Assembly: GCA_018333995.1 (NCBI GenBank)
Contig: JAGXSG010000029.1
Location: forward strand, 1 to 49,386
Length of the DNA stretch: 49,386 nt
Source: Clostridiales bacterium
Lineage (GTDB): Bacteria > Actinomycetota > Coriobacteriia > Anaerosomatales > SLCP01
Direction of reading: 5' to 3'
The notes below the pieces were generated by a model. That model was not told where the DNA came from. It saw nothing but the letters and a program-made list of their open reading frames with translations, and did not search any database. Position numbers and translations under genes: made by a program. Positions 29,519 through 40,174 of this stretch are shown here, in pieces. The number at the start of each line of letters is the position of its first letter. Position 1 is the first letter of the stretch.

Positions 29519-30777
29519 CTAGCCGCTCGAGTCTCCGCGTGTGTCGCCGGGCATGTTGCCGCCAGGGTGGAGCGGAGGCGAGAACACGTCTTCGACCTCC
29601 GTTTCTAGCACGCGGGCGACCCTGTCCGGCGGCAGGTCGTGGTCGCGGGCAAGGGTTGCTACGTCGTCGTGCTCGACGCGCGCCCGACGCGCCGCCCCTT
29701 CGCCCGCCACCTTCACACGCACTGGGCCGAGTGACGTGTCCACGGTGTGGTGCGAGCGAGGCGTGACTAGCCGCGTCATCGGCGCTATCCGCACGCCGAG
29801 GGCTCCCGTGAGATCTGCGAGTGCCGTCGCAAGACGTGTCGCGTCGCCCGGCGCGACAACGACGGTCAGCTCCGCACCCAGCCGCCCCTTCTTCATAAGC
29901 GCGGGTGACTGCCACGCGTCGAGAGCGCCAGCGCTTCGAATCCGCTCCAGACACTCGGCGAGATTTTCCGGCGAGAGATGGTCGATGGCGGTAGCGAGCA
30001 CAGCTACGGGTTCCTCGGCCAGCCCACTTTCCGATGGTGACGGGCCATCGACGCCTGGGGTGATGTTGGTGCGATCGCCTACGAACAGGCGCGTGATGTT
30101 GGCCACGGGCGCGGTGTCACGTGTCCCAGCACCGTGGCCCGTGCGCCTGAGGAGCATTGCGGGAAGGGCGCCAAAGGAGCTGGCGTGCGCACGCACGAGC
30201 GCAGCGCCGGTAGGGGTCGTCGCCTCGCCCGGGACCGGGCCCGCGTGTACGGGCACCCCTTCGAGCAGCAACGCGGTCGCCGGCGCGGGCACGGGCAGCA
30301 CTCCGTGAGCGGCTGTGACCGTGCCGAAGCCGACAGCGACCGGACCGCAGACGAGTCGATCGAGACGCAGGTCGTCGAGTGCGGCCGCGGTTCCAACGAT
30401 GTCTGCTACCGAGTCAGCGGCTCCCACTTCGTGGAAGTGTACATCGGCGGGACTCGTGTCATGCACTCGCGCTTCCGCCTCGGCGAGTAGCTCGAAAGTG
30501 GCGAGCGCTCGGTCGCGCACGCGCGACGAGAGTGCGGCGGCGAGCAGCGTCTCCCGAATCTCAGCCCACGTGCGGCAGGGCGGTTCGGGCGTATGCGCCT
30601 CGACGCGAACAGACAGCCCGGCGACACCGGCACGGAGTACGGGTTCGACGCGTATCTCTACGTCGGGGGCGACCGCTTTGACCGCTTCGCGAACCACTTC
30701 GAGGGATGCGCCGGCGCCGATGCACGCCCCGAGGAACTTATCGCCCGAGACACCCGTTGTGCAGTCGAGGTAGCCGA

Positions 30778-30781
<4 letters not shown>
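29519..30781 (-). CDS. larC: LarC, nickel pincer cofactor metallochelatase
   Basis: This 420-residue protein from the ATG at 30781 begins MIGYLDCTTGVSGDKFLGAC, followed by HFHEVGAADSVADIVGTAAAL and GVLPVPAPATALLLEGVPVH, the LarC signatures. It also has TTPTGAALVRAHASSF and a C-terminal ferredoxin-like domain. LarC inserts nickel into the pyridinium bis-thiocarboxylate cofactor used by lactate racemase and relatives. It overlaps larB by 4 bp. larE and larA are not in the window. The protein runs as one piece; some bacteria split it by a programmed frameshift. Confidence 0.9.
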
Positions 30782-31560
<779 letters not shown>

Positions 31561-31691
31561 GGCATGTCCTCGCAGGTAGATGGCCAAACGGGTGTGTCGT
31601 TCAGCGTTGCTGGCGATATACTCGTAAGGATGGCACGGTTTGCTCTCCGGTTCCAGGCCGGGTGGGACGTGTTACAAGCGCGGGAGCGTCG

Positions 31692-33269
31692 GTGGCCGAA
31701 CACACGGATTCCAGTCGATTGATCGATGAGCGCGCCTACCTCGCGACGCGCGTGCTGCTCACGGCGTTCGCGTGGCTCTTGATCGCGGCGGGACAGGCGA
31801 CTGGCACCCTTGAGCTTGCGAGTCCGCTCATTGTGAGCGGGGCGCTCGCCGCGACGATTGTCACAGCGGGAGTCGCGTTCGCGCTTATTGTGTCGAGCGT
31901 GAGGTTCGATCGCGTGCTCGTGTGGGCGGCGCCGGCGGACCTCGCCGTCCTTGCGTTGTTCATACCGGCTCTCCACGATTTTGGCGATCCCGTACTTGCT
32001 GTGGTAGTCGCGTTCGTGGCGTTTTACGGTCACATCCTCACGCGATGGCCGGCCACGTTCGTGACCGTCGTGGCTGCGGCTGTTTACTCGGTAGCCCATG
32101 TGATCGCGCACGAGCCGCTGCACTGGCACGGCGCGATGCTCCTCGGCATGAAGGCATGCGTGGTGGTTTTCGTAGGGGCGCTGTCAGCCCTTCTCAACGA
32201 GCGGTACCATGAGCGTGAACATCAGTACCGCGAGGCGGTGCACGAGCGCGGAGCCCTCGCCGAAGAACTGCATCACCGCGTGGACGAATTGCAGGCGATC
32301 TCGGATCTGACGTCGATCATCCACTCGAGTCTCGAAGTCGAGCATGCTGCCCCGAGCATCATGAGGATCCTCGGTATAGCTCTCGGCGTGGAGCGCGCGA
32401 CCTTGATCGTGATGGATAAGCGCAGCGGCGATACACTCTTTCGCGGAACCCACGGTGTGTCGAGATTCCCGGAGGACACCCCGCGCGATCTCGCCGCTGT
32501 CGAGTCACTTGGACCGGAAGATCAGGTCCTGCTTGCTGGGCACCACCTCTCGTGCCGCTCCGTGTTCGAGCACCAAAGGTTCTCTGTCCTATTCTGCACG
32601 GACTCGGATGCGCTCGAACGCCTTGGCCAGCGTGATCTGGCCGTGTTGGGAGCGGTCTGTTCGGCGCTTGTCGTGGCGGTTGAGAACTCCCAGCTCTATA
32701 AGCTCAGTCTTCGGCTAGCGGTCACCGACGAGCTCACCGGCTTGAACAACTACCGTTTTTTCCAGCAGCGTCTCGATGAGGAAGTAGAGCGTTCGCGGCG
32801 CTACCATAACGATGTCTCACTGTTAATGATCGACGCCGACAGCTTTAAGGACTTCAACGATTCCTACGGGCACGTCGCGGGCGATGTCGCGCTTGCCGAT
32901 ATCGGACAAGTGCTTCGCGACGCCGTCCGTGAGGTGGATGTTGTCGCTCGCTACGGAGGAGAAGAGTTCTCGGTCATCTTGCCGGAGACTGACGGCGCGG
33001 GCGCGTTCGTTGCGGCCGAGAAGATCCGCGAGTCGATTGCCGCGTTTGAGTTCTTGGACGCCGACGGGAAACGAGGTCCCCGGTTGACCGTTAGCATCGG
33101 GCTTGCGTCGTTCCCTGAGCACGCCGAGGACAAGGAAGCACTGCTGCGCCATGCTGATGAGGCGCTTTACCAGGCAAAGAGGGTCGGTAAGAATCGCGTG
33201 CGCTCGGCCACGGCCTTCTTGAGGCGCAGCTGGAGCGACGCGTCGAAAACGAGGGGAGACGACGAGTGA
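31692..33269 (+). CDS. diguanylate cyclase with membrane, GAF-like and GGDEF domains
   Basis: About 525 residues: seven or so membrane helices to about residue 165, then a coiled segment (EREHQYREAVHERGALAEEL). A GAF-like domain (ISDLTSIIHSSLEVEHAAPS onward) is followed by a GGDEF domain with ARYGGEEFSVILPETD. The signature is GGEEF, an active form, and REVD five residues before it is a c-di-GMP inhibition site. It makes c-di-GMP in response to an unknown signal. GTG at 31692 with GGGAG is preferred over one ten codons earlier. It overlaps pheA by 4 bp. Divergent from larB. Confidence 0.88.
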   Translation: MAEHTDSSRLIDERAYLATRVLLTAFAWLLIAAGQATGTLELASPLIVSGALAATIVTAGVAFALIVSSVRFDRVLVWAAPADLAVLALFIPALHDFGDPVLAVVVAFVAFYGHILTRWPATFVTVVAAAVYSVAHVIAHEPLHWHGAMLLGMKACVVVFVGALSALLNERYHEREHQYREAVHERGALAEELHHRVDELQAISDLTSIIHSSLEVEHAAPSIMRILGIALGVERATLIVMDKRSGDTLFRGTHGVSRFPEDTPRDLAAVESLGPEDQVLLAGHHLSCRSVFEHQRFSVLFCTDSDALERLGQRDLAVLGAVCSALVVAVENSQLYKLSLRLAVTDELTGLNNYRFFQQRLDEEVERSRRYHNDVSLLMIDADSFKDFNDSYGHVAGDVALADIGQVLRDAVREVDVVARYGGEEFSVILPETDGAGAFVAAEKIRESIAAFEFLDADGKRGPRLTVSIGLASFPEHAEDKEALLRHADEALYQAKRVGKNRVRSATAFLRRSWSDASKTRGDDE

Positions 33270-34090
33270 ACAACAGGTACGCATTTCTCGGCCCTGCGGG
33301 GACGTTTACCGAGGAGGCGCTGCGATCGCTTGGGATACCGGATCTCGAAGCAATTCCGTGTGTGTCGATCGAAGACGTATTCGCGACAGTGGAGCGCGGG
33401 AAGGCTGACGCCGGGATCGTGCCGATCGAGAACTCCGTCGAAGGCAGCGTGAACTCAACGCTTGACGCGCTCGCGTTCGACTGCGGCCTCACGATATCGC
33501 GCGAGGTCGTGCTCGACATCCACCATGCGCTCATCGCCGCCCCCGGGGAGTCGCTTGAGAGCACTTCGATCGTGGCGAGCCATCCGCACGCCACCGCGCA
33601 GTGCCGTAAGTGGCTTGCCGGAAACCTGCCGGGCGCGGTGGTGGAGGCCACCAACTCCACGGCCGAGGCGGTCCGCCGGGCGGTGGCTGAACCGGGGGTC
33701 GCCGCGGTGGGGACTCGGCTCGCAGCGGAGCTGCATGGCGGCGTGCTTCTCGCCGAGAGCATCGAGGACTTCGCGGGCAACCAGACGCGCTTCGTGGTGG
33801 TCGGCCGCCGCGCGCACGAGCCTACGGGTGACGACAAGACTACGCTCGCACTCTTCTTGCATGAGGACAGACCCGGAGCGCTCCTGATGATCCTTTCGGA
33901 GTTCGCGTACGGGTCGATCAACCTCACCAAGATCCAATCGCGCCCCACAAAGCGGGCGCTCGGCGAGTACATGTTCTTCGTGACACTCGAAGGTCACGCC
34001 GAGGATCCCGCCGTGGCGCTCGCGCTTGAGTGCTTGCGGCTGAAGCTCAGACGCGTGAGGGTGCTCGGGAGTTACCCGAGAGCACGGTAG
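33266..34090 (+). CDS. pheA: prephenate dehydratase
   Basis: This 274-residue protein has the prephenate dehydratase domain (YAFLGPAGTFTEEALR, GIVPIENSVEGSVNSTLDAL, HPHATAQCRKWL, NQTRFVVVGR). An ACT domain follows from about residue 190 (TLALFLHEDRPGALLMILSE, GSINLTKIQSRPTK) that binds phenylalanine. It converts prephenate to phenylpyruvate. The GTG start overlaps the diguanylate cyclase stop (GTGA), an unexpected partnership that is probably only transcriptional. Confidence 0.95.
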   Translation: MNNRYAFLGPAGTFTEEALRSLGIPDLEAIPCVSIEDVFATVERGKADAGIVPIENSVEGSVNSTLDALAFDCGLTISREVVLDIHHALIAAPGESLESTSIVASHPHATAQCRKWLAGNLPGAVVEATNSTAEAVRRAVAEPGVAAVGTRLAAELHGGVLLAESIEDFAGNQTRFVVVGRRAHEPTGDDKTTLALFLHEDRPGALLMILSEFAYGSINLTKIQSRPTKRALGEYMFFVTLEGHAEDPAVALALECLRLKLRRVRVLGSYPRAR

Positions 34091-34150
34091 TTGGATAAGC
34101 TGTTATGATATTCAGTATTATCGCCGTGTGCGCTGAACTGGGCGGTTACT

Positions 34151-34867
34151 ATGCACCTGTTCGCCGCTGATCTCCATAACCACACACCCGCCTCCGCCGA
34201 TCATCTCCGGCCAGAGACGAGCGCACGCGAGATAGTCGAAGCGGCGCTGGACGCCGGGCTCCACGTGTACGCGGTCACCGACCATTTCTCATGTGCGTTC
34301 GCTGGGGCGTTGTTGTCCGCGGCAGATCATGTCGCCGCCGAGACAGGCCGCCACCTGCTGATTGTACCGGGAGCTGAGCTCCGGGTGACCTTCCAGGAAC
34401 ATGAAGCGCACCTTACGGCACTCTTCGATCCGGTGAGCTACCAGCGGCTCTTCCCTGAGCTCATGGGCCTGATTGGCCGAAAGCCTCCGTACGCGGCCCG
34501 CGAGGAGTTGCCGTTCCTGACTGTCGAGCACGACCCCGTCGAGGTCGCTCGGATCATCCACGCGCTCGGAGGCATCGCATGTGTGTCGCACGCGGATCGC
34601 CCATTCGGTGGCTACCGGCTCATCGATACGCCCCTGTTTACCCGCCTTGCCGCAGAGCCTTCGGTCTTTGCGATCGATCTGCTCGATCCGCAGCGCGAGG
34701 GGTACCGCTTGCCGGGCGTAAGCGCGAGCCTTATCAGGTGTTCGGATTCCCACTCCTGTGAACGGATCGGCGCGCGCAGGACGATAGTGGCGATGGAGGC
34801 GCTGACGTTTGCCTCCCTCAAACGAGCACTCGCGAACGGGACCGTTGTCCCTGAGACGCTCGTTTAG
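34151..34867 (+). CDS. PHP-domain protein
   Basis: This 238-residue protein starts with FAADLHNHTPAS, the HxH motif of PHP phosphoesterases. It has VYAVTDHFS, a Glu in IVPGAELRVTFQEHEAHLTAL, ACVSHADRP and CSDSHSCERIGARRT, so the metal ligands are present. Substrates of this group are phosphates such as histidinol phosphate or nucleotides; here unknown. The gene ends in a 4-bp convergent overlap with the phosphoglycerate mutase gene. Confidence 0.88.
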   Translation: MHLFAADLHNHTPASADHLRPETSAREIVEAALDAGLHVYAVTDHFSCAFAGALLSAADHVAAETGRHLLIVPGAELRVTFQEHEAHLTALFDPVSYQRLFPELMGLIGRKPPYAAREELPFLTVEHDPVEVARIIHALGGIACVSHADRPFGGYRLIDTPLFTRLAAEPSVFAIDLLDPQREGYRLPGVSASLIRCSDSHSCERIGARRTIVAMEALTFASLKRALANGTVVPETLV

Positions 34868-36198
34868 GAACCCGGGCCGTTCGACTCCACGGTGAACGGT
34901 TCGTAGTCGTCAGGCCAGTGCACTCCCGTGTGTGTGGCGAGCAGACCTCCTGAGTAACGCACCGTCCCTCGCCAGTTAAGCAGCATCGGCATGAAGTCGG
35001 TGCCGCGCACATGGCCGAGTGAGCCGGCGGCGCACGCGAGTTCGTCGAATGCGGCCACTGAGTCGCGTTGGGCGGCATCCGAGATCACCGCAAGCGGTAC
35101 CGGGTCGCCAGAGTGGATGAGCGACGTGCCGGAGGGTGTCCCGTGGTCGCCGGTCACGACGACGATCGTCCCGGCCGGAAAGCCGCGTCTGGTGGCGAGA
35201 CCTTCCAGACCGGCGTCTATCGCGGCGATCACATCCCGTTTGAGAGAGGGGTTCTTCGCATGGCCGGCCTCGTCGGGCGCCTTGGTGTGCGCGAGGACGA
35301 AGTGCGCACCGGTCGCGAATGCATCTGCCGCCTCAGCGAGCCGCGCCCGTGTGTCGGCGGCAATGTCTGAGCCGAGAGGCACCATCCGGTGCGCCATGCC
35401 GAGTGCAAGCGAGAGTCCTTCGAGCACTCCGGACGCCGAGATAACACATCCGCGCATTCCGGTTTGCTCGGCGAATGTTGGAAACGCCGCTCCGCGCGCG
35501 GTCCACTTGATGAGCAGGAAGGGGGACGTCTCGTCGCCCGGGGCCGTACCGGTCATACCGCGCATGGCTGTGTACGCGTGGCGCAGGAACGCGGTAAGCG
35601 CCCGCGCGGTTAGGGCCGCTCTTCTGGGATCGCGGGCACCGCGCAGCGGGTGCACGGAACCAGCGAGCCAGCCGTCGTTGTGCGGATCGGTGTCGGTGAT
35701 CTCCTCGCTCGCCTCGCCGCCAAGAAGCACTATCGCCTGCTCGCCGCACGTGTGGCGCAGGGTCACCGAGACGCCCTCGTGCTCGAACGTCTCAATCGCG
35801 GCGAACAGCTCGGCGGCGTGCTCGAGGCCGCCTTCAGGATAGCGCTCGACGATGGTGAGCGTGTCGTCGGGGTTGCGGCGTACGGTGACAAGGATCGCGT
35901 GGGCGCAGACCTGGCCCGGTGAGATAGGGATCCCCGCGCTGGTCGCTTCGAGCACTGCTCGGCCGGGGAATGCAAGCTCGTCATAGCCCAGAAGGACGAA
36001 GTGCGCGAGCTCGGTTCCGGGAGCGCGACCCCGTCCGAGAGGATGAAGTATCCCGGTAGTGCCCGCGGCGGCGATGGCGTCGAGGTTGGGGGTATGAGCG
36101 GCCGCGAGCGGAGTGAGGCCGCCAAGCTCGGCCCATGGGCGGTCGCCAAGACCATCGAGCATGACAACGAGCACGGGAGGAAGCACGCGGTCATCCAT
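34864..36198 (-). CDS. apgM: 2,3-bisphosphoglycerate-independent phosphoglycerate mutase, archaeal type
   Basis: This protein of about 444 residues is of the ApgM group: LVVMLDGLGDRPW with the metal Asp, AAAHTPNLDAIAAAGTTG with the catalytic Thr/Ser region, HPLGRGRAPGTELAHFVLLG, HFVLAHTKAPDEAGHAKN and VVTGDHGTPSGTSLIHSGDP. It interconverts 2- and 3-phosphoglycerate in glycolysis. The ATG at 36198 overlaps the end of the upstream PP-loop gene by 8 bp. A start 17 codons further upstream is possible but would sit deep in that gene. Confidence 0.9.
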   Translation of the reverse strand: MDDRVLPPVLVVMLDGLGDRPWAELGGLTPLAAAHTPNLDAIAAAGTTGILHPLGRGRAPGTELAHFVLLGYDELAFPGRAVLEATSAGIPISPGQVCAHAILVTVRRNPDDTLTIVERYPEGGLEHAAELFAAIETFEHEGVSVTLRHTCGEQAIVLLGGEASEEITDTDPHNDGWLAGSVHPLRGARDPRRAALTARALTAFLRHAYTAMRGMTGTAPGDETSPFLLIKWTARGAAFPTFAEQTGMRGCVISASGVLEGLSLALGMAHRMVPLGSDIAADTRARLAEAADAFATGAHFVLAHTKAPDEAGHAKNPSLKRDVIAAIDAGLEGLATRRGFPAGTIVVVTGDHGTPSGTSLIHSGDPVPLAVISDAAQRDSVAAFDELACAAGSLGHVRGTDFMPMLLNWRGTVRYSGGLLATHTGVHWPDDYEPFTVESNGPGS

Positions 36199-36946
36199 CG
36201 CCGAGCACCCGGCGCACGATTTCGTCCCACTCAGGCGCGCCGCCGCCATCGGCCTCCGTGCGCCACGCGTCGAGGACGGCCCGCCCTACTGGCTCGAAGT
36301 ACCCGGCGAGGTAGTGCTGGTACGCATCGGTGGCCAGCATCACGCTTCCGTCGAGCCTCGTGTAGTTGCCGGAAAGCAAACACTCAAGCTGATCGCCGCC
36401 GTCCTTCCACGCGCCGGACGCGAGCTTCGCCACCTGCTCTCCGGAGGCGTGACGTATCGGTTGGAGCAGCTCGATGCCGACGTAGGCGAGAACTCGCACT
36501 GCCGCGTCGATGCCCTCGGCCGTCTGGCTGAGTTTGATGCGGCCGTCGTGCGTGTCGCGTTCGCCGGCGATGATCGGAACCCCGCCCGCTTCCCAAGCGA
36601 GCGGCACACGGAGCAGGTGCAGGTAGAGGTGGCACGCCAGACAAGGCGAGCACATGCCGTACCGGTCGGCGATCACGGTTGCGTAGCGGGCGTTCATCGC
36701 GGCCCAAAGACGTGGTTCTTGCAGGTAGACGGGTTCGAATACCTCGCAAGCACCGCCCAAATGAACGCGCAGGGCGTCGATTGTTCGCAGTGGCTGTTCC
36801 GCGTCGCCAAATTCGGTTCCTGTGAAAGCAATGGTGGGCAGCAACTGCGTGAAGCCCCGCGTGCGCACGGCCGCCACCGCGGCGGCAACGCTGTCGCGGC
36901 CGGCGATCTCGGCGATGGCGAGCCGGTTGGTGATCTTGGAGGTCAT
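36191..36946 (-). CDS. PP-loop ATPase-like protein
   Basis: This 251-residue protein has IAEIAGRDSVAAAVAAVRTR near the N-terminus, a variant of the SGGxDS PP-loop that binds ATP in N-type ATP pyrophosphatases. YGMCSPCLACHLYLHLLRVP is a C-x2-C-x2-C metal-binding stretch in the middle, and PIIAGERDTHDGRIKLSQT follows. The family (COG1365-like) is uncharacterised; tRNA or cofactor modification is a fair guess. It overlaps the mutase gene by 8 bp. Confidence 0.7.
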   Translation of the reverse strand: MTSKITNRLAIAEIAGRDSVAAAVAAVRTRGFTQLLPTIAFTGTEFGDAEQPLRTIDALRVHLGGACEVFEPVYLQEPRLWAAMNARYATVIADRYGMCSPCLACHLYLHLLRVPLAWEAGGVPIIAGERDTHDGRIKLSQTAEGIDAAVRVLAYVGIELLQPIRHASGEQVAKLASGAWKDGGDQLECLLSGNYTRLDGSVMLATDAYQHYLAGYFEPVGRAVLDAWRTEADGGGAPEWDEIVRRVLGDG

Positions 36947-37032
36947 ACGCGAAGGATACCCGAGTCAGAGAAGCGGTGCGTCTTCGCTATACTCCTCGGC
37001 AGGTTCGCGAAGCCACGCCCAGGGAGGCCTCG

Positions 37033-38313
37033 ATGCTCGATGCCACATACGTCCGCGACAATGCCGAAGCGGTTCGCGCCGCGATGTCATCGCGTGGCGA
37101 TCGATGGGACGTCGATGCCTTTCTCGCGCTCGACGAACGGCGCCGGGAACTCATTGGCCAGGTGGAGGCGCGTCAGGCACGGCGCAATGAGGCGTCCAAG
37201 CTCATCGGCGGACTCATGAAAGACGGCAAACGCGACGAGGCAGACGCGCTCAAAGAAGAGGTCCGCGTTCTCAATGGCGAGATCTCCCAGATCGAGACAC
37301 ACCTCGCCGAGGTCGACGAAGACGCTCGAGGACTGCTGCTGACCGCCCCCAACATCCCCGACGCGAGCGTGCCCGCAGGCGCCAGCGAGGAGGACAACAT
37401 CGAGGTGCGCCGGTGGGGTACGCCGCGCGCGTTTGACTTCGAGCCGAAGGCGCACTGGGACTTAGGGCCCGAGACGGGCCTCATAGACTTCGAGCGCGGC
37501 GTGAAGCTCGCCAAGTCGCGCTTCGTGGTTCTTGGCAGGGAGGGCGCGCGGCTCACGCGGGCGCTCATCAACCTCATGCTCGATACGCATGGCGCCAACG
37601 GCTACCGCGAGTGGTGGGTGCCCGTTCTCGCCAACGCTGAGACGCTGACCGGCACCGGCAACCTGCCCAAGTTCGAAGACGACCTCTTCAAGACCACCGA
37701 GGGGCTCTATCTCATTCCTACCGCCGAGGTTCAGCTCACCAATCTCCACCGCGACGAGGTGCTCGAGGCGGCCACGCTCCCGCTCCACTACACCGCCTAC
37801 ACGCCGTGCTTCCGCGAGGAGGCGGGCAGCGCAGGCCGAGACACCCGCGGCATGATCCGCGTGCACCAGTTCGACAAGGTAGAGCTAGTCAAGTTCGCGC
37901 GTCCGGAGGAGTCCATGGACGCTCTCGAAGGCATGGTTCGCGACGCCGAGAACATCTTGGAACTGCTCGGTTTGCCCTATCGCACGGTAGTACTGTGCAC
38001 CGGCGACATGGGTTTTGCCGCCGCCAAGACCTACGACATCGAGGTGTGGCTCCCAAGCTACAACGGCTACAAAGAGATTTCGAGTTGCAGCAATTGCACG
38101 GACTTCCAGGCGCGCCGAGCAGCCATCAAATACCGCGAACCGGGTGCGTTCAAGGGCTCGCGCTTCGTGCACACACTAAACGGCTCGGGACTTGCCGTGG
38201 GCCGCACGCTTGTCGCCGTCATCGAAAACTACCAGCGCGCTGACGGTTCCATCGAGGTTCCTGACGCACTCAGACCATACCTCGGCGGTCAGAGCGAGAT
38301 CGTCCCTTACTAA
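37033..38313 (+). CDS. serS: seryl-tRNA synthetase
   Basis: This 426-residue class II synthetase has the N-terminal coiled-coil arm that binds the long variable arm of tRNA-Ser (residues about 28-105). Motif 2 is TPCFREEAGSAGRDTRGMIR, and motif 3 is GSGLAVGRTLVAVIENYQ. It charges all tRNA-Ser species, four of which lie 6-10 kb downstream. ATG with AGGGAGG seven bases ahead. A TATACT (about 36988) upstream is a likely -10. No T-box leader is seen in the 80-bp gap. Confidence 0.96.
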   Translation: MLDATYVRDNAEAVRAAMSSRGDRWDVDAFLALDERRRELIGQVEARQARRNEASKLIGGLMKDGKRDEADALKEEVRVLNGEISQIETHLAEVDEDARGLLLTAPNIPDASVPAGASEEDNIEVRRWGTPRAFDFEPKAHWDLGPETGLIDFERGVKLAKSRFVVLGREGARLTRALINLMLDTHGANGYREWWVPVLANAETLTGTGNLPKFEDDLFKTTEGLYLIPTAEVQLTNLHRDEVLEAATLPLHYTAYTPCFREEAGSAGRDTRGMIRVHQFDKVELVKFARPEESMDALEGMVRDAENILELLGLPYRTVVLCTGDMGFAAAKTYDIEVWLPSYNGYKEISSCSNCTDFQARRAAIKYREPGAFKGSRFVHTLNGSGLAVGRTLVAVIENYQRADGSIEVPDALRPYLGGQSEIVPY

Positions 38314-38329
38314 GCGCGGCGGCCGCCCG

Positions 38330-39589
38330 TCAATCTGTGCTTCTCGGCGTGCGCCAGATCCCTGACCCGTACGGCCTGAGCAAGCCCGCAGGCGTTGCGA
38401 TGACGGTGATGATCGCCATCTGTACCCAGTAGATGATCGGATAGAGGGCCGCCCACGCGTAGTAGCGGGTCACCTCGGGGTCGTAGCGGCGGTCGAGCGC
38501 AACGCCGACTCCAAGCTGCACGAGGGACATTGTGGCGATCAGCATGCCCCACCATGCCGGTACCGGTGTCGCGCCTAGGAGCGGAGCGCCGAGCGCCCAC
38601 GTCACGAGCCACATCACCGTCAGCACAACGAACGTGTACGCCCACACGATCGACAGCGAAGCCTCGATGAAGACCGGGTAGATGCGCCTGTGTCGCCAGT
38701 CGAGCCAGATGTCGGAGTTGCGCCGGAGCACCTGGGCGAGCCCTTTGGCCCAGCGCAGGCGCTGTCTCCATAGTGACTGCAGGGTTGGCGGCACCTGCAT
38801 GTAGACTTTGGCGCGGGGCTCGTATCGCACATCGAAGAAGTGGCGCTGGAACTTCCACGAGGTCGAGATGTCCTCAGTCGCCGCGTCGTGCACGAACAGG
38901 CCCACATGCTCGATGGCCCGGATACGGTAGAGCCCGATGACCCCCGAGACCGTCATGACTCGGCCCCACACGACCTGCGCTCGTTTGAGCAGGGAGACGA
39001 TCGATGAGAACTCCACCGTCTGAATCTTGGCGAGTAGCTTGTCGCGGTTTCGCACGCGCGGGTTGCCGGTGACCGCGGCAAGCCGGGGGTTGCGCAAGAA
39101 GTGCGGCACCATCCACCGCAGCGCGTCCGGAGCCGGAACGGCGTCACCGTCGATGATCATCACGAATTCCCCCGTGACGAGCGGCAAGACGTCGTTGATG
39201 GCCAGGGCTTTGCCCTCGTTGAGCGTCTTGTGCACGACGCGCACGCGCGCATCGTCGCAGAAGGACAGCGCCTTTTCGAGGGTGTCATCAGGAGAGCCGT
39301 CATCCACGATGACGATCTCGAGGTGCGGGTAGTCCATCTCGAGGAGACCGCGGATCGTCCGGCAGATGGTGAGGCCCTCTTGGTATGCGGGCACGAGTAC
39401 GGTGACCGGCGGCAGCCCCTCGTTGGGGATTCGGTAGAAGTCAGCGTCTTCTTCCCGTTCCCGGCGGAACCAGTAGATGAGCGAGGTCCACACCCACATG
39501 AGCGCCGAGAAAAGCGGATAGAGGGCGAAGAACGCCGCCGCGGCGATGTAGACAGGCGACTCGGCTATGCTGAGCACGATGTCGTGCAC
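38330..39589 (-). CDS. PgaC-like family 2 glycosyltransferase
   Basis: This 419-residue protein has an N-terminal double membrane helix and then a GT2 domain: VTVLVPAYQEGLTICRTIRG, VIVDDGSPDDTLEKAL, EFVMIIDGDAVPAPDALRWM (DxD), TEDISTSWKFQRHFFD and LWRQRLRWAKGLAQVLRR (QxxRW). Three or four membrane helices follow. It resembles poly-N-acetylglucosamine or hyaluronan synthases, which polymerise a sugar and export it. It overlaps the PgaD-like gene by 25 bp. In known systems PgaC activity depends on c-di-GMP with PgaD; a diguanylate cyclase lies 5 kb away. Confidence 0.85.
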   Translation of the reverse strand: MHDIVLSIAESPVYIAAAAFFALYPLFSALMWVWTSLIYWFRREREEDADFYRIPNEGLPPVTVLVPAYQEGLTICRTIRGLLEMDYPHLEIVIVDDGSPDDTLEKALSFCDDARVRVVHKTLNEGKALAINDVLPLVTGEFVMIIDGDAVPAPDALRWMVPHFLRNPRLAAVTGNPRVRNRDKLLAKIQTVEFSSIVSLLKRAQVVWGRVMTVSGVIGLYRIRAIEHVGLFVHDAATEDISTSWKFQRHFFDVRYEPRAKVYMQVPPTLQSLWRQRLRWAKGLAQVLRRNSDIWLDWRHRRIYPVFIEASLSIVWAYTFVVLTVMWLVTWALGAPLLGATPVPAWWGMLIATMSLVQLGVGVALDRRYDPEVTRYYAWAALYPIIYWVQMAIITVIATPAGLLRPYGSGIWRTPRSTD

Positions 39590-39996
39590 GACGCTTCCTT
39601 TTCATCTGTTGTGGCCGGAGGGCGGGTGCCAGGCTCGTATGATTTGATCGGCCCGTTTGGGCCTTCGAGCACACGCACGATGACGAAACGTTCGTAGGCG
39701 AGCGTGTCAAAATCCGCGATCACGGTGCGGTCGAGCGTGTCACGGGAGTAGTCGTGCCCTCCATCGGGGATGCGCATGCGCGGCCCCTTTCGGTGGTAGA
39801 GCCTCACGTTGTAGCGGACCCACAACGACGTCGAGACAACGACGAGCAGACTGAACGCCGCAATGGCCGCGATGTCTCGCAGCTGGTCCTCGATCGGTCC
39901 ACGCAGCGCGAACGCCCACCACCACATGGCGGCAAACGCGAGCCATGCGGCGATGGCGACGAGTAACTGGAACATCTGTGAGATGCGAGCCTTCAT
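39565..39996 (-). CDS. PgaD-like small membrane protein
   Basis: This 143-residue protein has two membrane helices (about 10-30 and 45-60) followed by a soluble tail with RVRYNVRLYHRKG-like sequence (WVRYNVRLYHRKGPRMRIP). That is the layout of PgaD, the partner that activates PgaC. The overlap of 25 bp with the glycosyltransferase gene and shared direction support a joint function. Similarity is in layout more than in residues. A GGAGAAGGGCCC ribosome site precedes the ATG. Confidence 0.65.
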   Translation of the reverse strand: MKARISQMFQLLVAIAAWLAFAAMWWWAFALRGPIEDQLRDIAAIAAFSLLVVVSTSLWVRYNVRLYHRKGPRMRIPDGGHDYSRDTLDRTVIADFDTLAYERFVIVRVLEGPNGPIKSYEPGTRPPATTDEKEASCTTSCSA

Positions 39997-40174
39997 GGGC
40001 CCTTCTCCTGAAAATGCAAACGGTCAAACGCGTTGCTAATGGTGGTATCGGGCGTGGAGCGAGCTTGCTACAGCGACCACCGCGCGCTATTTCCGGAAAT
40101 GCGGCGGCGCCTCGGCTCGCCGCCGGGGAAACATAACTGCAGTGAAGCCCCTCGCCGCCACTGGAGGCACCCCC

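Noticed and set aside
36947-37032. Possible T-box leader of serS
   Set aside because: The 86-bp gap is too short and lacks the T-box sequence and a terminator.
39997-40140. Possible c-di-GMP riboswitch ahead of the PgaD-like gene
   Set aside because: The conserved GEMM core bases are absent; only ordinary GC-rich hairpins are seen.
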